20,113 nucleotides of DNA from NCBI GenBank assembly GCA_031287395.1, contig JAITTA010000192.1:1-20113 (forward strand), in the 5' to 3' direction. Both the position numbers and the translations under genes were made by a program. Position 1 is the first letter of the stretch. Each line of letters starts with the position of its first letter. This DNA is from Dysgonamonadaceae bacterium (GTDB lineage: Bacteria; Bacteroidota; Bacteroidia; Bacteroidales; Azobacteroidaceae). Positions 1 through 7,351 of this stretch are shown here, piece by piece. Under the pieces are notes generated by a model. That model saw only the letters and a list, made by a program, of their open reading frames with translations, ran no database searches and had not been told where the DNA came from.

Positions 1-341
1 TTACCCCCATTGCTATACTCTCCGGGCGTCATACCTTCGATATTGACAAATAAATCATGCAGACGCCCTGTTCCGGACAATCCGGTCTCATATGCCGCAT
101 CAAACAAAGAAGATTGTCCTTCTTTCAATACCTTTTTTGCATATTCCAAACTGATGTACTGTAAAAATTTTTTAGGACTAATCCCTGCCCAAGCCGTAAA
201 CATACGTTGAAAATGAGCTGGGCTCAATGCCACTCCGGCAGCAATATCTTCCAAAGCCGGTTGACTTTTAAAATTAGACCTTATATATTTAATTGCTTCT
301 GCAATACGTTCATAATCAATATTCTCCCGCGTATTCATCAT
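1..341 (-). CDS. Ada-like AraC-type regulator/methyltransferase, 3' part outside window
   Basis: This partial gene runs off the left edge. About 113 residues are visible from an ATG at 341 (a second ATG follows at once). They form an AraC-type DNA-binding domain with two helix-turn-helix units: ALEDIAAGVALSPAHFQRMF near residues 29-48, then a second unit ending in MTPGEYSNGG. In Ada-type proteins this ending leads directly into the O6-alkylguanine methyltransferase domain, so the missing part probably carries that domain with its acceptor cysteine. The inferred role is DNA alkylation repair and activation of repair genes. The gene starts only 8 bases after the stop of the ogt-like gene on the same strand, which suggests one operon. 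The alternative is a plain AraC regulator without the enzyme domain, which the window cannot exclude. Confidence 0.8.
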   Translation of the reverse strand, partial: MMNTRENIDYERIAEAIKYIRSNFKSQPALEDIAAGVALSPAHFQRMFTAWAGISPKKFLQYISLEYAKKVLKEGQSSLFDAAYETGLSGTGRLHDLFVNIEGMTPGEYSNGG

Positions 342-349
342 TATTTTGT

Positions 350-883
350 TTAGAATAAATCTAAATAAGGATTTTTTGAAGAAAACTCCAATTCAAGTAA
401 TTTCTTTTTAGCAGAAAGTCCGCCGGCATAACCTGTCAATTGTTTATTACTACCGATTATCCTGTGGCAGGGTACAAAAATCGAGATTGCATTGGCGCCA
501 TTAGCTGCAGCAACGGCACGTACAGCTTTGGAATTATGCATTCTCGCGGAGATCCCGCCATATGTTTCCGTTGTTCCATAAGGAATCTCAAGCAACATTT
601 CCCAAACTTTTTTCTGAAAATTGGTTCCGACAAATAAAAATGGGATATCGAATACCGTTCGTTTTTTATTGAAATACTCTTCCAGTTGGAATATCGCTTC
701 TTTAATCTTATCGGAAGATTGTTCTTCGTAACACGCCTTCAATCCATTTTGTATCCGGTTATCAATCAACTCCCTCTGTTTTCTGAAAGTCCAGTCGCAA
801 AGACACAATCGATCGCCGTACGAACCGATTGTCAAGTTTCCATACGGAGAATCATAATGTTGTATTTGAATCAAGTTTCTCAT
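350..883 (-). CDS. ogt: Methylated-DNA--protein-cysteine methyltransferase
   Basis: This 177-residue protein repairs O6-alkylguanine by transferring the alkyl group irreversibly to its own cysteine. The active-site motif PCHRIIG is visible with acceptor Cys139. It is preceded by the DNA-binding helix region around SKAVRAVAAANGAN, which contains the likely arginine finger Arg122, and by the IPYGTTETYG segment (about 100-109). Residues 1-80 form the usual variable N-terminal ribonuclease-like domain, and the total length is normal for Ogt. The usual NP before the active site reads NA here (Asn131-Ala132), a small departure. It is the first gene of a minus-strand pair with the Ada-like gene. A promoter-like element at 904-934 would give a leader of only about 14 bases. 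The family is certain; the choice between the names ogt and ada-C is less so. Confidence 0.93.
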   Translation of the reverse strand: MRNLIQIQHYDSPYGNLTIGSYGDRLCLCDWTFRKQRELIDNRIQNGLKACYEEQSSDKIKEAIFQLEEYFNKKRTVFDIPFLFVGTNFQKKVWEMLLEIPYGTTETYGGISARMHNSKAVRAVAAANGANAISIFVPCHRIIGSNKQLTGYAGGLSAKKKLLELEFSSKNPYLDLF

Positions 884-903
884 TTTTCAGAATTTTTATG
901 ACA

Positions 904-934
904 CAAAAATACAGATATATATTTTGCATTGCAA
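904..934 (-). promoter_or_regulatory. Bacteroidetes-type promoter for the ogt/ada-like pair
   Basis: Read on the minus strand, TTG (934-932) is followed after 20 bases by TATTTTTG (911-904). This matches the TTG-N19-21-TAnnTTTG pattern of the Bacteroidetes primary sigma factor. Transcription would start near 897, just before the ATG at 883. The 257-base region between this gene and rpsA holds this promoter and the divergent rpsA promoter; no other feature was seen there. Confidence 0.6.
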
Positions 935-1048
935 CCCGAATCGTGCTATATTTAACTTCTGATCCGGAATTCTTACCCATAACCCCAAAACAATATACGA
1001 TCTTCATATAAAAACAAGGCTAGCATATAAAAATTTCGCATAAAATCA

Positions 1049-1078
1049 TTGATAATCAGAATTTAAACATTACCTTTG
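1049..1078 (+). promoter_or_regulatory. rpsA promoter
   Basis: TTG at 1049-1051 is followed after 19 bases by TACCTTTG at 1071-1078, and then by the CA that often follows this element. This is a near-perfect Bacteroidetes housekeeping promoter. It predicts a start near 1085 and an A/T-rich leader of about 55 bases before the ATG at 1141. Confidence 0.75.
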
Positions 1079-1140
1079 CACCCGCTTTTATGACAACATA
1101 ATGTCTAACTTATTAATTAAAAACAATTTTATTAACAAAC

Positions 1141-3162
1141 ATGAGTGAAGAACTAAAAAAAGAAGAATTGGATGATAATCAACCAATTGAAACGCAAATT
1201 GAGACTCCTGCCGTAGAAGAAGCTCCAATTGTAGCAGAAGAAGTTCCGGTAGTAGAAGAAATTCTAACTGCAAAAGAAACCTCAGTAGTAGAAGAAACTC
1301 CGACTACTGTAGAAACCCCAGTAGCAACGGAAATCGTTGAAGCTCCTGCTGTTCAGGAAAAGAAAACCTCTAAAGCTAAAAAAGAGGAAAAAGTAGCTGC
1401 CGATTTTGACTGGGACACCTACGAAAAAGGAGAAACTTACGGCAATGTCAGCCGTGAAGATTTGATCAAAACTTACGATCAGTCTTTAAGCAAAATCAAC
1501 GACTGCGAAGTCGTGCTTGGTAAAGTAACTACCATGAACAAACGTGAAGTGGTAGTAAATATCGGTTACAAATCCGATGGAGTGGTTTCTATGAACGAGT
1601 TTCGTTACAATCCTGATTTGAAGGTTGGTGACGAAGTGGAAGTTTACATCGAAAGCCAGGAAGATAAAAAAGGACAATTGCTCCTTTCTCACAAAAAAGC
1701 GCGTACTTCACGTTCCTGGGATCGTGTTAACGAAGCGCTTGAAAAAGATGAAATCATCAAGGGTTACGTTAAATGTCGCACTAAAGGTGGGATGATCGTT
1801 GACGTATTCGGTATCGAAGCATTCTTACCGGGATCTCAAATCGACGTGAAGCCAATCCGCGACTACGACGTATTCGTAGATAAAACAATGGAATTCAAGG
1901 TTGTTAAAATCAATCAGGAATTCAAAAATGTGGTTGTTTCCCACAAAGCTCTTATCGAAGCCGAATTGGAACAACAAAAGAAAGACATTATCTCCAAACT
2001 CGAAAAAGGTCAGGTACTGGAAGGAATTGTCAAAAATATCACTTCATACGGAGTATTCATCGATTTGGGTGGCGTAGATGGATTGATTCACATTACCGAC
2101 CTCTCCTGGGGACGTGTTTCCCATCCAGAAGAAGTGGTCAAACTGGATGAAAAAATCAATGTGGTCATTCTTGATTTCGACGACGAAAAGAAACGGATTG
2201 CTCTTGGTTTAAAGCAGTTGACTCCTCACCCATGGGATGCTTTGGATCCAGACTTGAAAGTCGGAGACAAAGTTACGGGAAAAGTAGTAGTAATGGCCGA
2301 TTATGGCGCATTCATCGAAATTTCTCAAGGTGTAGAAGGGTTGATCCACGTTTCGGAAATGAGTTGGACTCAACATTTGAAGAGCGCTCAGGATTTCCTG
2401 AAAGTCGGAGATGAAGTAGAAGCGGTTGTTTTGACTCTGGATCGCGACGAACGTAAAATGTCACTGGGCATCAAACAATTGAAACCGGATCCATGGGAAG
2501 AAGTCGAAAGCAAATACGCTGTTGGAAGCAAACATACAGCCAAAGTACGTAATTTCACAAACTTTGGAGTATTTGTAGAAATCGAAGAAGGAGTAGAAGG
2601 TTTAATCCATATTTCCGATCTCTCCTGGACAAAGAAAATCAAACACCCAAGCGAATTCACATCCATTGGCGCTGATATTGAAGTTCAGGTACTGGAAATC
2701 GATAAAGAAAACCGCCGTTTGAGCCTTGGACATAAACAACTGGAAGAAAATCCATGGGATGTTTTCGAAACATTGTTTACTGTTGGTTCGGTTCACGAAG
2801 GGACAATCATCGAATTGCTGGATAAAGGGGCTGTCGTTTCTTTACCTTACGGTGTGGAAGGGTTCGCAACTCCCAAACACCTGGTGAAAGAAGACGGTTC
2901 TTCAGCACAACCGGATGAAAAACTCGAATTCAAGGTAATCGAATTCAATAAAGATTCAAAACGCATTATCCTGTCTCACAGCCGCATTTTCGAAGATGAG
3001 CAACGCGCGGAACAAAAGGAAAACGCTGCTACGGAGAAAAAATCCAGGAAATCCAAAAAATCAGAAGAAGAAACGACAATTTCTCAACCTGCAATGGAAA
3101 AAACAACGCTTGGAGATATTGAAGAATTGGCTGCTTTGAAAGAAAAACTGGAAAGAAAATAA
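1141..3162 (+). CDS. rpsA: 30S ribosomal protein S1
   Basis: This 673-residue protein is ribosomal S1, which binds mRNA at the 30S platform and helps initiate translation. Six S1 (OB-fold) domains can be read in order: about 120-185, 203-270, 290-360, 374-445, 461-533 and 548-620. Domains 3-5 are the most canonical, with VDGLIHITDLSW, VEGLIHVSEMSW and VEGLIHISDLSW motifs, each ending in a GLKQL/GIKQL/GHKQL plus NPW or DPW type linker. Residues 1 to about 90 are an acidic, Glu/Val/Pro/Thr-rich low-complexity extension absent from E. coli S1. Residues after about 620 form a charged Lys/Glu tail. The ATG start follows a strong promoter, and a strong terminator closes the gene, so it is probably monocistronic. 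S1 matters in this phylum because Shine-Dalgarno use is weak. Confidence 0.96.
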   Translation: MSEELKKEELDDNQPIETQIETPAVEEAPIVAEEVPVVEEILTAKETSVVEETPTTVETPVATEIVEAPAVQEKKTSKAKKEEKVAADFDWDTYEKGETYGNVSREDLIKTYDQSLSKINDCEVVLGKVTTMNKREVVVNIGYKSDGVVSMNEFRYNPDLKVGDEVEVYIESQEDKKGQLLLSHKKARTSRSWDRVNEALEKDEIIKGYVKCRTKGGMIVDVFGIEAFLPGSQIDVKPIRDYDVFVDKTMEFKVVKINQEFKNVVVSHKALIEAELEQQKKDIISKLEKGQVLEGIVKNITSYGVFIDLGGVDGLIHITDLSWGRVSHPEEVVKLDEKINVVILDFDDEKKRIALGLKQLTPHPWDALDPDLKVGDKVTGKVVVMADYGAFIEISQGVEGLIHVSEMSWTQHLKSAQDFLKVGDEVEAVVLTLDRDERKMSLGIKQLKPDPWEEVESKYAVGSKHTAKVRNFTNFGVFVEIEEGVEGLIHISDLSWTKKIKHPSEFTSIGADIEVQVLEIDKENRRLSLGHKQLEENPWDVFETLFTVGSVHEGTIIELLDKGAVVSLPYGVEGFATPKHLVKEDGSSAQPDEKLEFKVIEFNKDSKRIILSHSRIFEDEQRAEQKENAATEKKSRKSKKSEEETTISQPAMEKTTLGDIEELAALKEKLERK

Positions 3163-3188
3163 TTATTTCCCGGTTTGTTATAATTGAT

Positions 3189-3229
3189 GGAAGAGGCGCT
3201 TTTATCTGAGCGCCTCTTCCTTTTTATTT
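3189..3229 (+). terminator. Intrinsic terminator of rpsA
   Basis: A perfect 12-bp stem (GGAAGAGGCGCT at 3189-3200 with AGCGCCTCTTCC at 3209-3220) encloses an 8-base loop. It is followed by TTTTTATTT. It lies 27 bases after the rpsA stop codon. Confidence 0.92.
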
Positions 3230-3301
3230 CACACAGATTTGACTACGTCAATTTTCAAATCCGTATGAAATAATTCTGTGAAATCTGTATAAAACAAACA
3301 A

Positions 3302-3309
3302 TATCTTTG
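3302..3309 (+). promoter_or_regulatory. Candidate -7 element for the PorE-like gene
   Basis: TATCTTTG matches TAnnTTTG and lies 37 bases upstream of the ATG at 3347. No clean TTG occurs at the expected distance upstream (CTG at 3276-3278 is closest), so the promoter may be weak or regulated. The rpsA terminator just upstream makes a separate promoter necessary. Confidence 0.5.
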
Positions 3310-3346
3310 TTAAAAATCAGTTTAAGGGAAAGATAGATATTGGTTC

Positions 3347-5323
3347 ATGCTAAAAAAAATTCTTCTTTCGTTTCCATTATTTGCTTTTTTACTACTATAT
3401 TCCTGTAAATCGGCAAAATTAAGTGATGCTGTTGCCAAACAGGAAAAAGGAGAATATTATGACGCTGCTCAAATCTATCGCAAGGTGTACGGAAAGACAT
3501 CTTCCAAGAAGCGTTACCTGCGAGGAGCCATCGCTTTTCAAATGGCAGAATGTTATAGAAAAATCAACAATTCGCAACGTGCACTCAGCGGTTACCAGAA
3601 TGCCTTACGATACGATTATCCCGACAGCGCTTCCACCTTTCATTCAGGGCAAATGCTTCAAAGTCTGGGAAGATACACCGACGCAAAAAAACGTTACCAG
3701 GATTTTCTGAAAGTAAGTCCGAACCACGCTTTAGCCCAAAACGGTATCATCGGATGCGATTCGGCTCCCAATTGGAAAAAGAACCAGACCCGTTACATCG
3801 TGAAACGGGTGGATAAATTAAATTCCCGGGAAGGGGAGTTTTCTCCAATGCTAACCGGAGATAAATACGATCAACTCTATTTTTCATCTTCCAGGAAAGG
3901 AACCACCGGAGAAGAAAAAAGCGGCATAACCGGTCAGAAGAATAACGATTTCTTCCTGATAAAACAAAATGAGAGGGGAGAGTGGCAAAAGCCTGAAATT
4001 ATCGAAGACCCATTAAATACCGAATTTGACGAGGGGACTGCTTCCTTTCCTGCTGATGGTTCAACAATGTATTATACTTATTGTTCCGAAGACGAATCAG
4101 TACCCAGAACTGCCGAAATATACAAATCTTCACGCTCCGGGGCGAAATGGAGCGCCGGTCAGAAAGTTGAAATATTCAAAGACAGTACAATCATGACCGC
4201 TCACCCGGCAATCAGTCCAGACGAAACGTATCTCTATTTTGTATCCGATGCTCCCGGAGGTTACGGCGGAAAAGATATCTGGCGAATTCCTGTCAATGAC
4301 ATAGGATCCGGATATCCGGAAAATCTGGGGTCGGAAATCAATACTCCGGGAGACGAAGAATTCCCGTATGTGAAAGATAATAATATTATTTACTTTGCAT
4401 CTAACGGTCATCCGGGAATGGGAGGCCTGGACATTTTCAAAGCAGTCCAAAACGCCAAAACAAAAAAATGGAAAATTGAGAACATGAAATCTCCTATAAA
4501 TAGCATGGGGGATGATTTTGGAATTACTTTTGCAGGCAAAGAAGAAAAGGGGTTTCTCAGCAGTAACAGGAACGACGGGAAAGGACTTGATCATATATAT
4601 TCGTTTGAACTTCCAGGGATAACGACGACAGTCGAAGGATGGGTCCTGAGCCGGGATGAAGAAGTTATCAACGGTGCAAGTGTCAGGATTGTCGGTAAAG
4701 ACGGGACAAATGTCAGACATCAAGTCAAAAACGATGGAACTTATACGATGGAGGTAACCATTGGAATGGAATATACCATGATGGGTAGCGCCCCGGAACA
4801 CCTGAATCAGAAACAATCCCTGATTGTTCCGGAAGAAGAAAAAAGCCAGGTTTTTTATGTAGATTTTTACTTGCCTTCCATCTCCAAACCGGTAGTAATC
4901 GACAACATATTCTACGACTACGACAAGGCAACGCTCCGGCCCGAATCGAAAGAAGGTTTGGATGAATTAATTGCTATGTTGAATGACAACCCCAATGTAA
5001 CTATTGAATTATCAGCTCATACCGACAGGAAAGGTTCGGATGCATACAACCAGAATCTTTCCTTACGAAGAGCGCAATCGGTAGTTGATTATGTAATCAA
5101 GGGGGGGATTGAAAAAAATCGTCTGACTGCCGCCGGTTATGGTAAAACACAACCCCAAACAGTTAGTAAAAAAATCGCGGAAAAATATGAATTTCTTCCC
5201 GAAGGACAAATTCTGGATGTAACATTCATCGCCACATTAACTCCCGAACAACAGGATATTGCAGATCAAATCAACCGCCGGACAGAATTTAAAGTATTAA
5301 GTACAACGTACCGGTTGCATTAA
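3347..5323 (+). CDS. PorE-like lipoprotein: TPR, beta-propeller, CRD and OmpA domains
   Basis: This 658-residue protein starts with a lipoprotein signal (hydrophobic stretch, then LLYSC with lipidated Cys20). Residues about 25-135 look like TPR repeats (YDAAQIYRKV, ALSGYQNALRYDYPDS, YTDAKKRYQDFLKVSPNHA). Residues about 155-420 carry at least five WD40/PD40-type blades (SPMLTGDKYDQLYFSSS, ASFPADGSTMYYTYCSED, AISPDETYLYFVSD, FPYVKDNNIIYFASN, GFLSSNRNDGKGLDHIY). A carboxypeptidase-regulatory-like fold follows at about 425-510. An OmpA C-terminal peptidoglycan-binding domain follows from about 515 (IFYDYDKATLRPES, LSAHTDRKGS, NLSLRRAQSVVDYV). This domain order is that of PorE, a type IX secretion component of Porphyromonas gingivalis that anchors the machinery to peptidoglycan. 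It would sit on the periplasmic face of the outer membrane. Assignment to PorE rather than another OmpA-family paralogue is inferred from architecture only. Confidence 0.8.
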   Translation: MLKKILLSFPLFAFLLLYSCKSAKLSDAVAKQEKGEYYDAAQIYRKVYGKTSSKKRYLRGAIAFQMAECYRKINNSQRALSGYQNALRYDYPDSASTFHSGQMLQSLGRYTDAKKRYQDFLKVSPNHALAQNGIIGCDSAPNWKKNQTRYIVKRVDKLNSREGEFSPMLTGDKYDQLYFSSSRKGTTGEEKSGITGQKNNDFFLIKQNERGEWQKPEIIEDPLNTEFDEGTASFPADGSTMYYTYCSEDESVPRTAEIYKSSRSGAKWSAGQKVEIFKDSTIMTAHPAISPDETYLYFVSDAPGGYGGKDIWRIPVNDIGSGYPENLGSEINTPGDEEFPYVKDNNIIYFASNGHPGMGGLDIFKAVQNAKTKKWKIENMKSPINSMGDDFGITFAGKEEKGFLSSNRNDGKGLDHIYSFELPGITTTVEGWVLSRDEEVINGASVRIVGKDGTNVRHQVKNDGTYTMEVTIGMEYTMMGSAPEHLNQKQSLIVPEEEKSQVFYVDFYLPSISKPVVIDNIFYDYDKATLRPESKEGLDELIAMLNDNPNVTIELSAHTDRKGSDAYNQNLSLRRAQSVVDYVIKGGIEKNRLTAAGYGKTQPQTVSKKIAEKYEFLPEGQILDVTFIATLTPEQQDIADQINRRTEFKVLSTTYRLH

Positions 5324-5366
5324 AAACCGGTTGTCATCGGAAGAATGCTTCTTTTTTGCTGAAAAA

Positions 5367-5409
5367 CAAAAATTGCTGCCGGATGAGGAAAATCCGGCAA
5401 CAATTTTTG
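5367..5409. terminator. Bidirectional terminator between convergent transcription units
   Basis: An 18-bp inverted repeat, CAAAAATTGCTGCCGGAT (5367-5384) with ATCCGGCAACAATTTTTG (5392-5409), has a 7-base loop. The single imperfect pair is C-A on the plus-strand RNA but G-U on the minus-strand RNA. Both arms end in an A/T run, so each direction reads out through U residues. It lies between the PorE-like stop at 5323 and the minus-strand enolase stop at 5424, and can serve both. Confidence 0.85.
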
Positions 5410-5423
5410 CATGAATTTACCGA

Positions 5424-6662
5424 CTATTTATACAATTTCAATCCAAATCCGGGAGTAGCCGGAGGGATTAATTGTCCTCTGTGTAATTTGTACCCACTCA
5501 GGTCAATATCGTCAGAAAAACAAGTTACACCTTCAATTGTAGGAACATTTCCGAAAGCTCCGGCAAAATGAACTATATAAAATGATTTGATTGTATCGCC
5601 CCAGGCATGGGGAGACGCCATCATTCCGATCGCTTTTAACCGAGGATTCAATCTTCTCCAACGAGTAAAGCCATAACCGGAAATATCATCGAGATAAATA
5701 TCAAGGTATTTTTCCTTGCCCAATTCGAGAGCTAATTGTAAATCCGGTTGAGCTTCTCCGTCGGCAAGGAAAGTATTGCGCCTGCCATTGTTAACCAACC
5801 ATTCTTTTAACCTGACATAATCTGTTCTTGTCTCACGGAAAGGTTCCTCAATCCAGTACAAAGGAATATTTTCAATTCCTTTCAGATAAGAAATAAAGTA
5901 ATCTACGGTGAATGCATCATTACCGTCAACCAGGATATCACAATCGGGAAAATTTTCGTAAATCATTTTTGTTACCTCGATATCGGTTTTCAAACCTTCT
6001 TCTTTAGACATCCATTTCCCGCCACGACCGATCTTCACCTTCAATTGACGGTAACCGTAATTATAATCGAACCGGCAGTTTTCCAACACTTTACCCAATC
6101 CCGACGGATTATTTTCGGGTTCCATTTCATCAAAATAAATCATTCCGGAATAACAGGCCGTCAGTATCGGTTTTTTATTTCCACTAATCAACTCATATAC
6201 CGGCTTATTCAGGATTACCCCGCCTAAGTCATGAAGACAAAAGTCAAATGCGTAACAATTTTCGTCTAAAGTTCCTTCGGATGGAGAAAACAATTCGGAG
6301 ACTTTTTTCCCTTTGATCGTTTCGAATATTTCTTTCGCTTTCTCGCGATTACCTCTCAATAAGCCTAGTCCCTTGGCCCCTTTATCTGTTATAAGAGTAC
6401 AGAAAGTAACTCTTGGCCCTGTACCATGAACTCCCAACCGGGAGTTTTTTCCGACTAACCTGGGGTATTTTAATTGAACATCCGTAAAATCAATTCCCTG
6501 TAATTTATGATATGCCAATTCTTCATTATCCGATTGACTATTAAACAGAAACGAACTATCGGCCGAAACTACTGCCGGGATGAATGCAGAGGCAGATCCT
6601 GCAGTTAATGATTGTAAAAAAAATCTTCTATCCATGATATTCTTTTTTGTTATATTATTCAT
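5424..6662 (-). CDS. Exported enolase-superfamily enzyme, mandelate racemase subgroup
   Basis: This protein of up to 412 residues has the mandelate racemase / muconate lactonizing barrel. The residues expected for the mandelate-racemase subgroup are all readable: Lys208-x-Lys210 (QLKVKIG), metal ligands Asp246 (LVDGND), Glu272 (WIEEPF) and Glu303 (ADGE), the dyad candidates Asp325/326 and His352 (SPHAWGD), and Glu377 (TIEG). These enzymes abstract a proton next to a carboxylate, typically racemising or dehydrating sugar acids; the substrate here is unknown. The N-terminus has a twin-arginine-like export signal (DRRFFLQSLTAGSASAF), so the enzyme is probably periplasmic. ATG codons at 6662 and 6635 are both possible; the second lies directly before the RR motif. 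It is the last gene of the Sus-like operon, 4 bases after the DUF3823-like gene. Confidence 0.85.
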   Translation of the reverse strand: MNNITKKNIMDRRFFLQSLTAGSASAFIPAVVSADSSFLFNSQSDNEELAYHKLQGIDFTDVQLKYPRLVGKNSRLGVHGTGPRVTFCTLITDKGAKGLGLLRGNREKAKEIFETIKGKKVSELFSPSEGTLDENCYAFDFCLHDLGGVILNKPVYELISGNKKPILTACYSGMIYFDEMEPENNPSGLGKVLENCRFDYNYGYRQLKVKIGRGGKWMSKEEGLKTDIEVTKMIYENFPDCDILVDGNDAFTVDYFISYLKGIENIPLYWIEEPFRETRTDYVRLKEWLVNNGRRNTFLADGEAQPDLQLALELGKEKYLDIYLDDISGYGFTRWRRLNPRLKAIGMMASPHAWGDTIKSFYIVHFAGAFGNVPTIEGVTCFSDDIDLSGYKLHRGQLIPPATPGFGLKLYK

Positions 6663-6666
6663 TGAT

Positions 6667-7332
6667 TTATCTTATCTTTTCTATTTTGGAAAATAAAATA
6701 TCACTCACTCCCGACATCTGAACTCCAATCAGGGCATAAAGTACCGATTCCGTACGAGCGCTTAAATTCATTTCAATTAAGATATTACTTACGTCTTTCG
6801 GATTTGAGATACTCACTCGGGAAACAGAGCTTACATCATCGACAAAAGCGGTTTTATTTATGATAAGGAATACGGAAGTAATCGTCCTTCCTGCAGTTAT
6901 CTGTTCCAGATTGCAAGTTGCTTTTAAATTATTACCGCTTACGGTGAAAGATTCATTCCGAATCAGATAATAAGGAGTTACAGGATATTCACAAGCCGTC
7001 GATCCTTTTACAGTAATAATCACCGTATCCCTTTTATTTACCCATGGACCGTTGTTATCCCGGTGTATCAACTTATAAACTCCGTCAAATAAAACGGCCT
7101 GAAAAGATCCGTCCTGTGTTACACACACAGGGATAGACGTTTTCAGTTCATACCCATCCTGATATAACTGCATCTGGACTTTCTCTGCAGTTCCTCTTAC
7201 TCCTATACTTTCTCCATTGTAAGTCACTTTCCCGTACAAAACGGATTGAGGTTCATCGTAGTTATCTAATCCGCATCCATAAAACAGAAGCGAAGGAAAC
7301 AGGATACTTAATATAAATGCTATTTGTTTCAT
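6667..7332 (-). CDS. DUF3823-like lipoprotein
   Basis: This 221-residue protein has a lipoprotein signal (hydrophobic segment, then LFYGC, Cys20), so it is probably anchored to the outer membrane. Residues about 30-110 resemble the N-terminal domain of DUF3823: LYGKVTYNGESIGVRG, a Q-x-Y-Q-x-G-Y segment, DGSFQAVLFDGVYKL and NNGPW. The second half (about 115-221) looks like a beta-sandwich of the kind found in SusE/SusF-position surface proteins. DUF3823 proteins are encoded directly after SusC/SusD pairs in Bacteroidota and are thought to be surface binding accessories; the ligand is not known. The gene sits between susD and the enolase gene on the same strand with short spacings (19 and 4 bases), as expected for a single operon. 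Confidence 0.75.
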   Translation of the reverse strand: MKQIAFILSILFPSLLFYGCGLDNYDEPQSVLYGKVTYNGESIGVRGTAEKVQMQLYQDGYELKTSIPVCVTQDGSFQAVLFDGVYKLIHRDNNGPWVNKRDTVIITVKGSTACEYPVTPYYLIRNESFTVSGNNLKATCNLEQITAGRTITSVFLIINKTAFVDDVSSVSRVSISNPKDVSNILIEMNLSARTESVLYALIGVQMSGVSDILFSKIEKIR

Positions 7333-7351
7333 TTTTATTGTATTTAAAAGA

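Noticed and set aside
4130..4816. A 228-codon minus-strand open frame inside the PorE-like gene
   Set aside because: It lies wholly opposite a gene with clear domains, and its translation shows no motif or domain.
5340..5357. A small GAAG/CTTC hairpin followed by six T residues after the PorE-like gene
   Set aside because: A 4-bp stem is too weak to call when a strong 18-bp bidirectional terminator lies 10 bases downstream.
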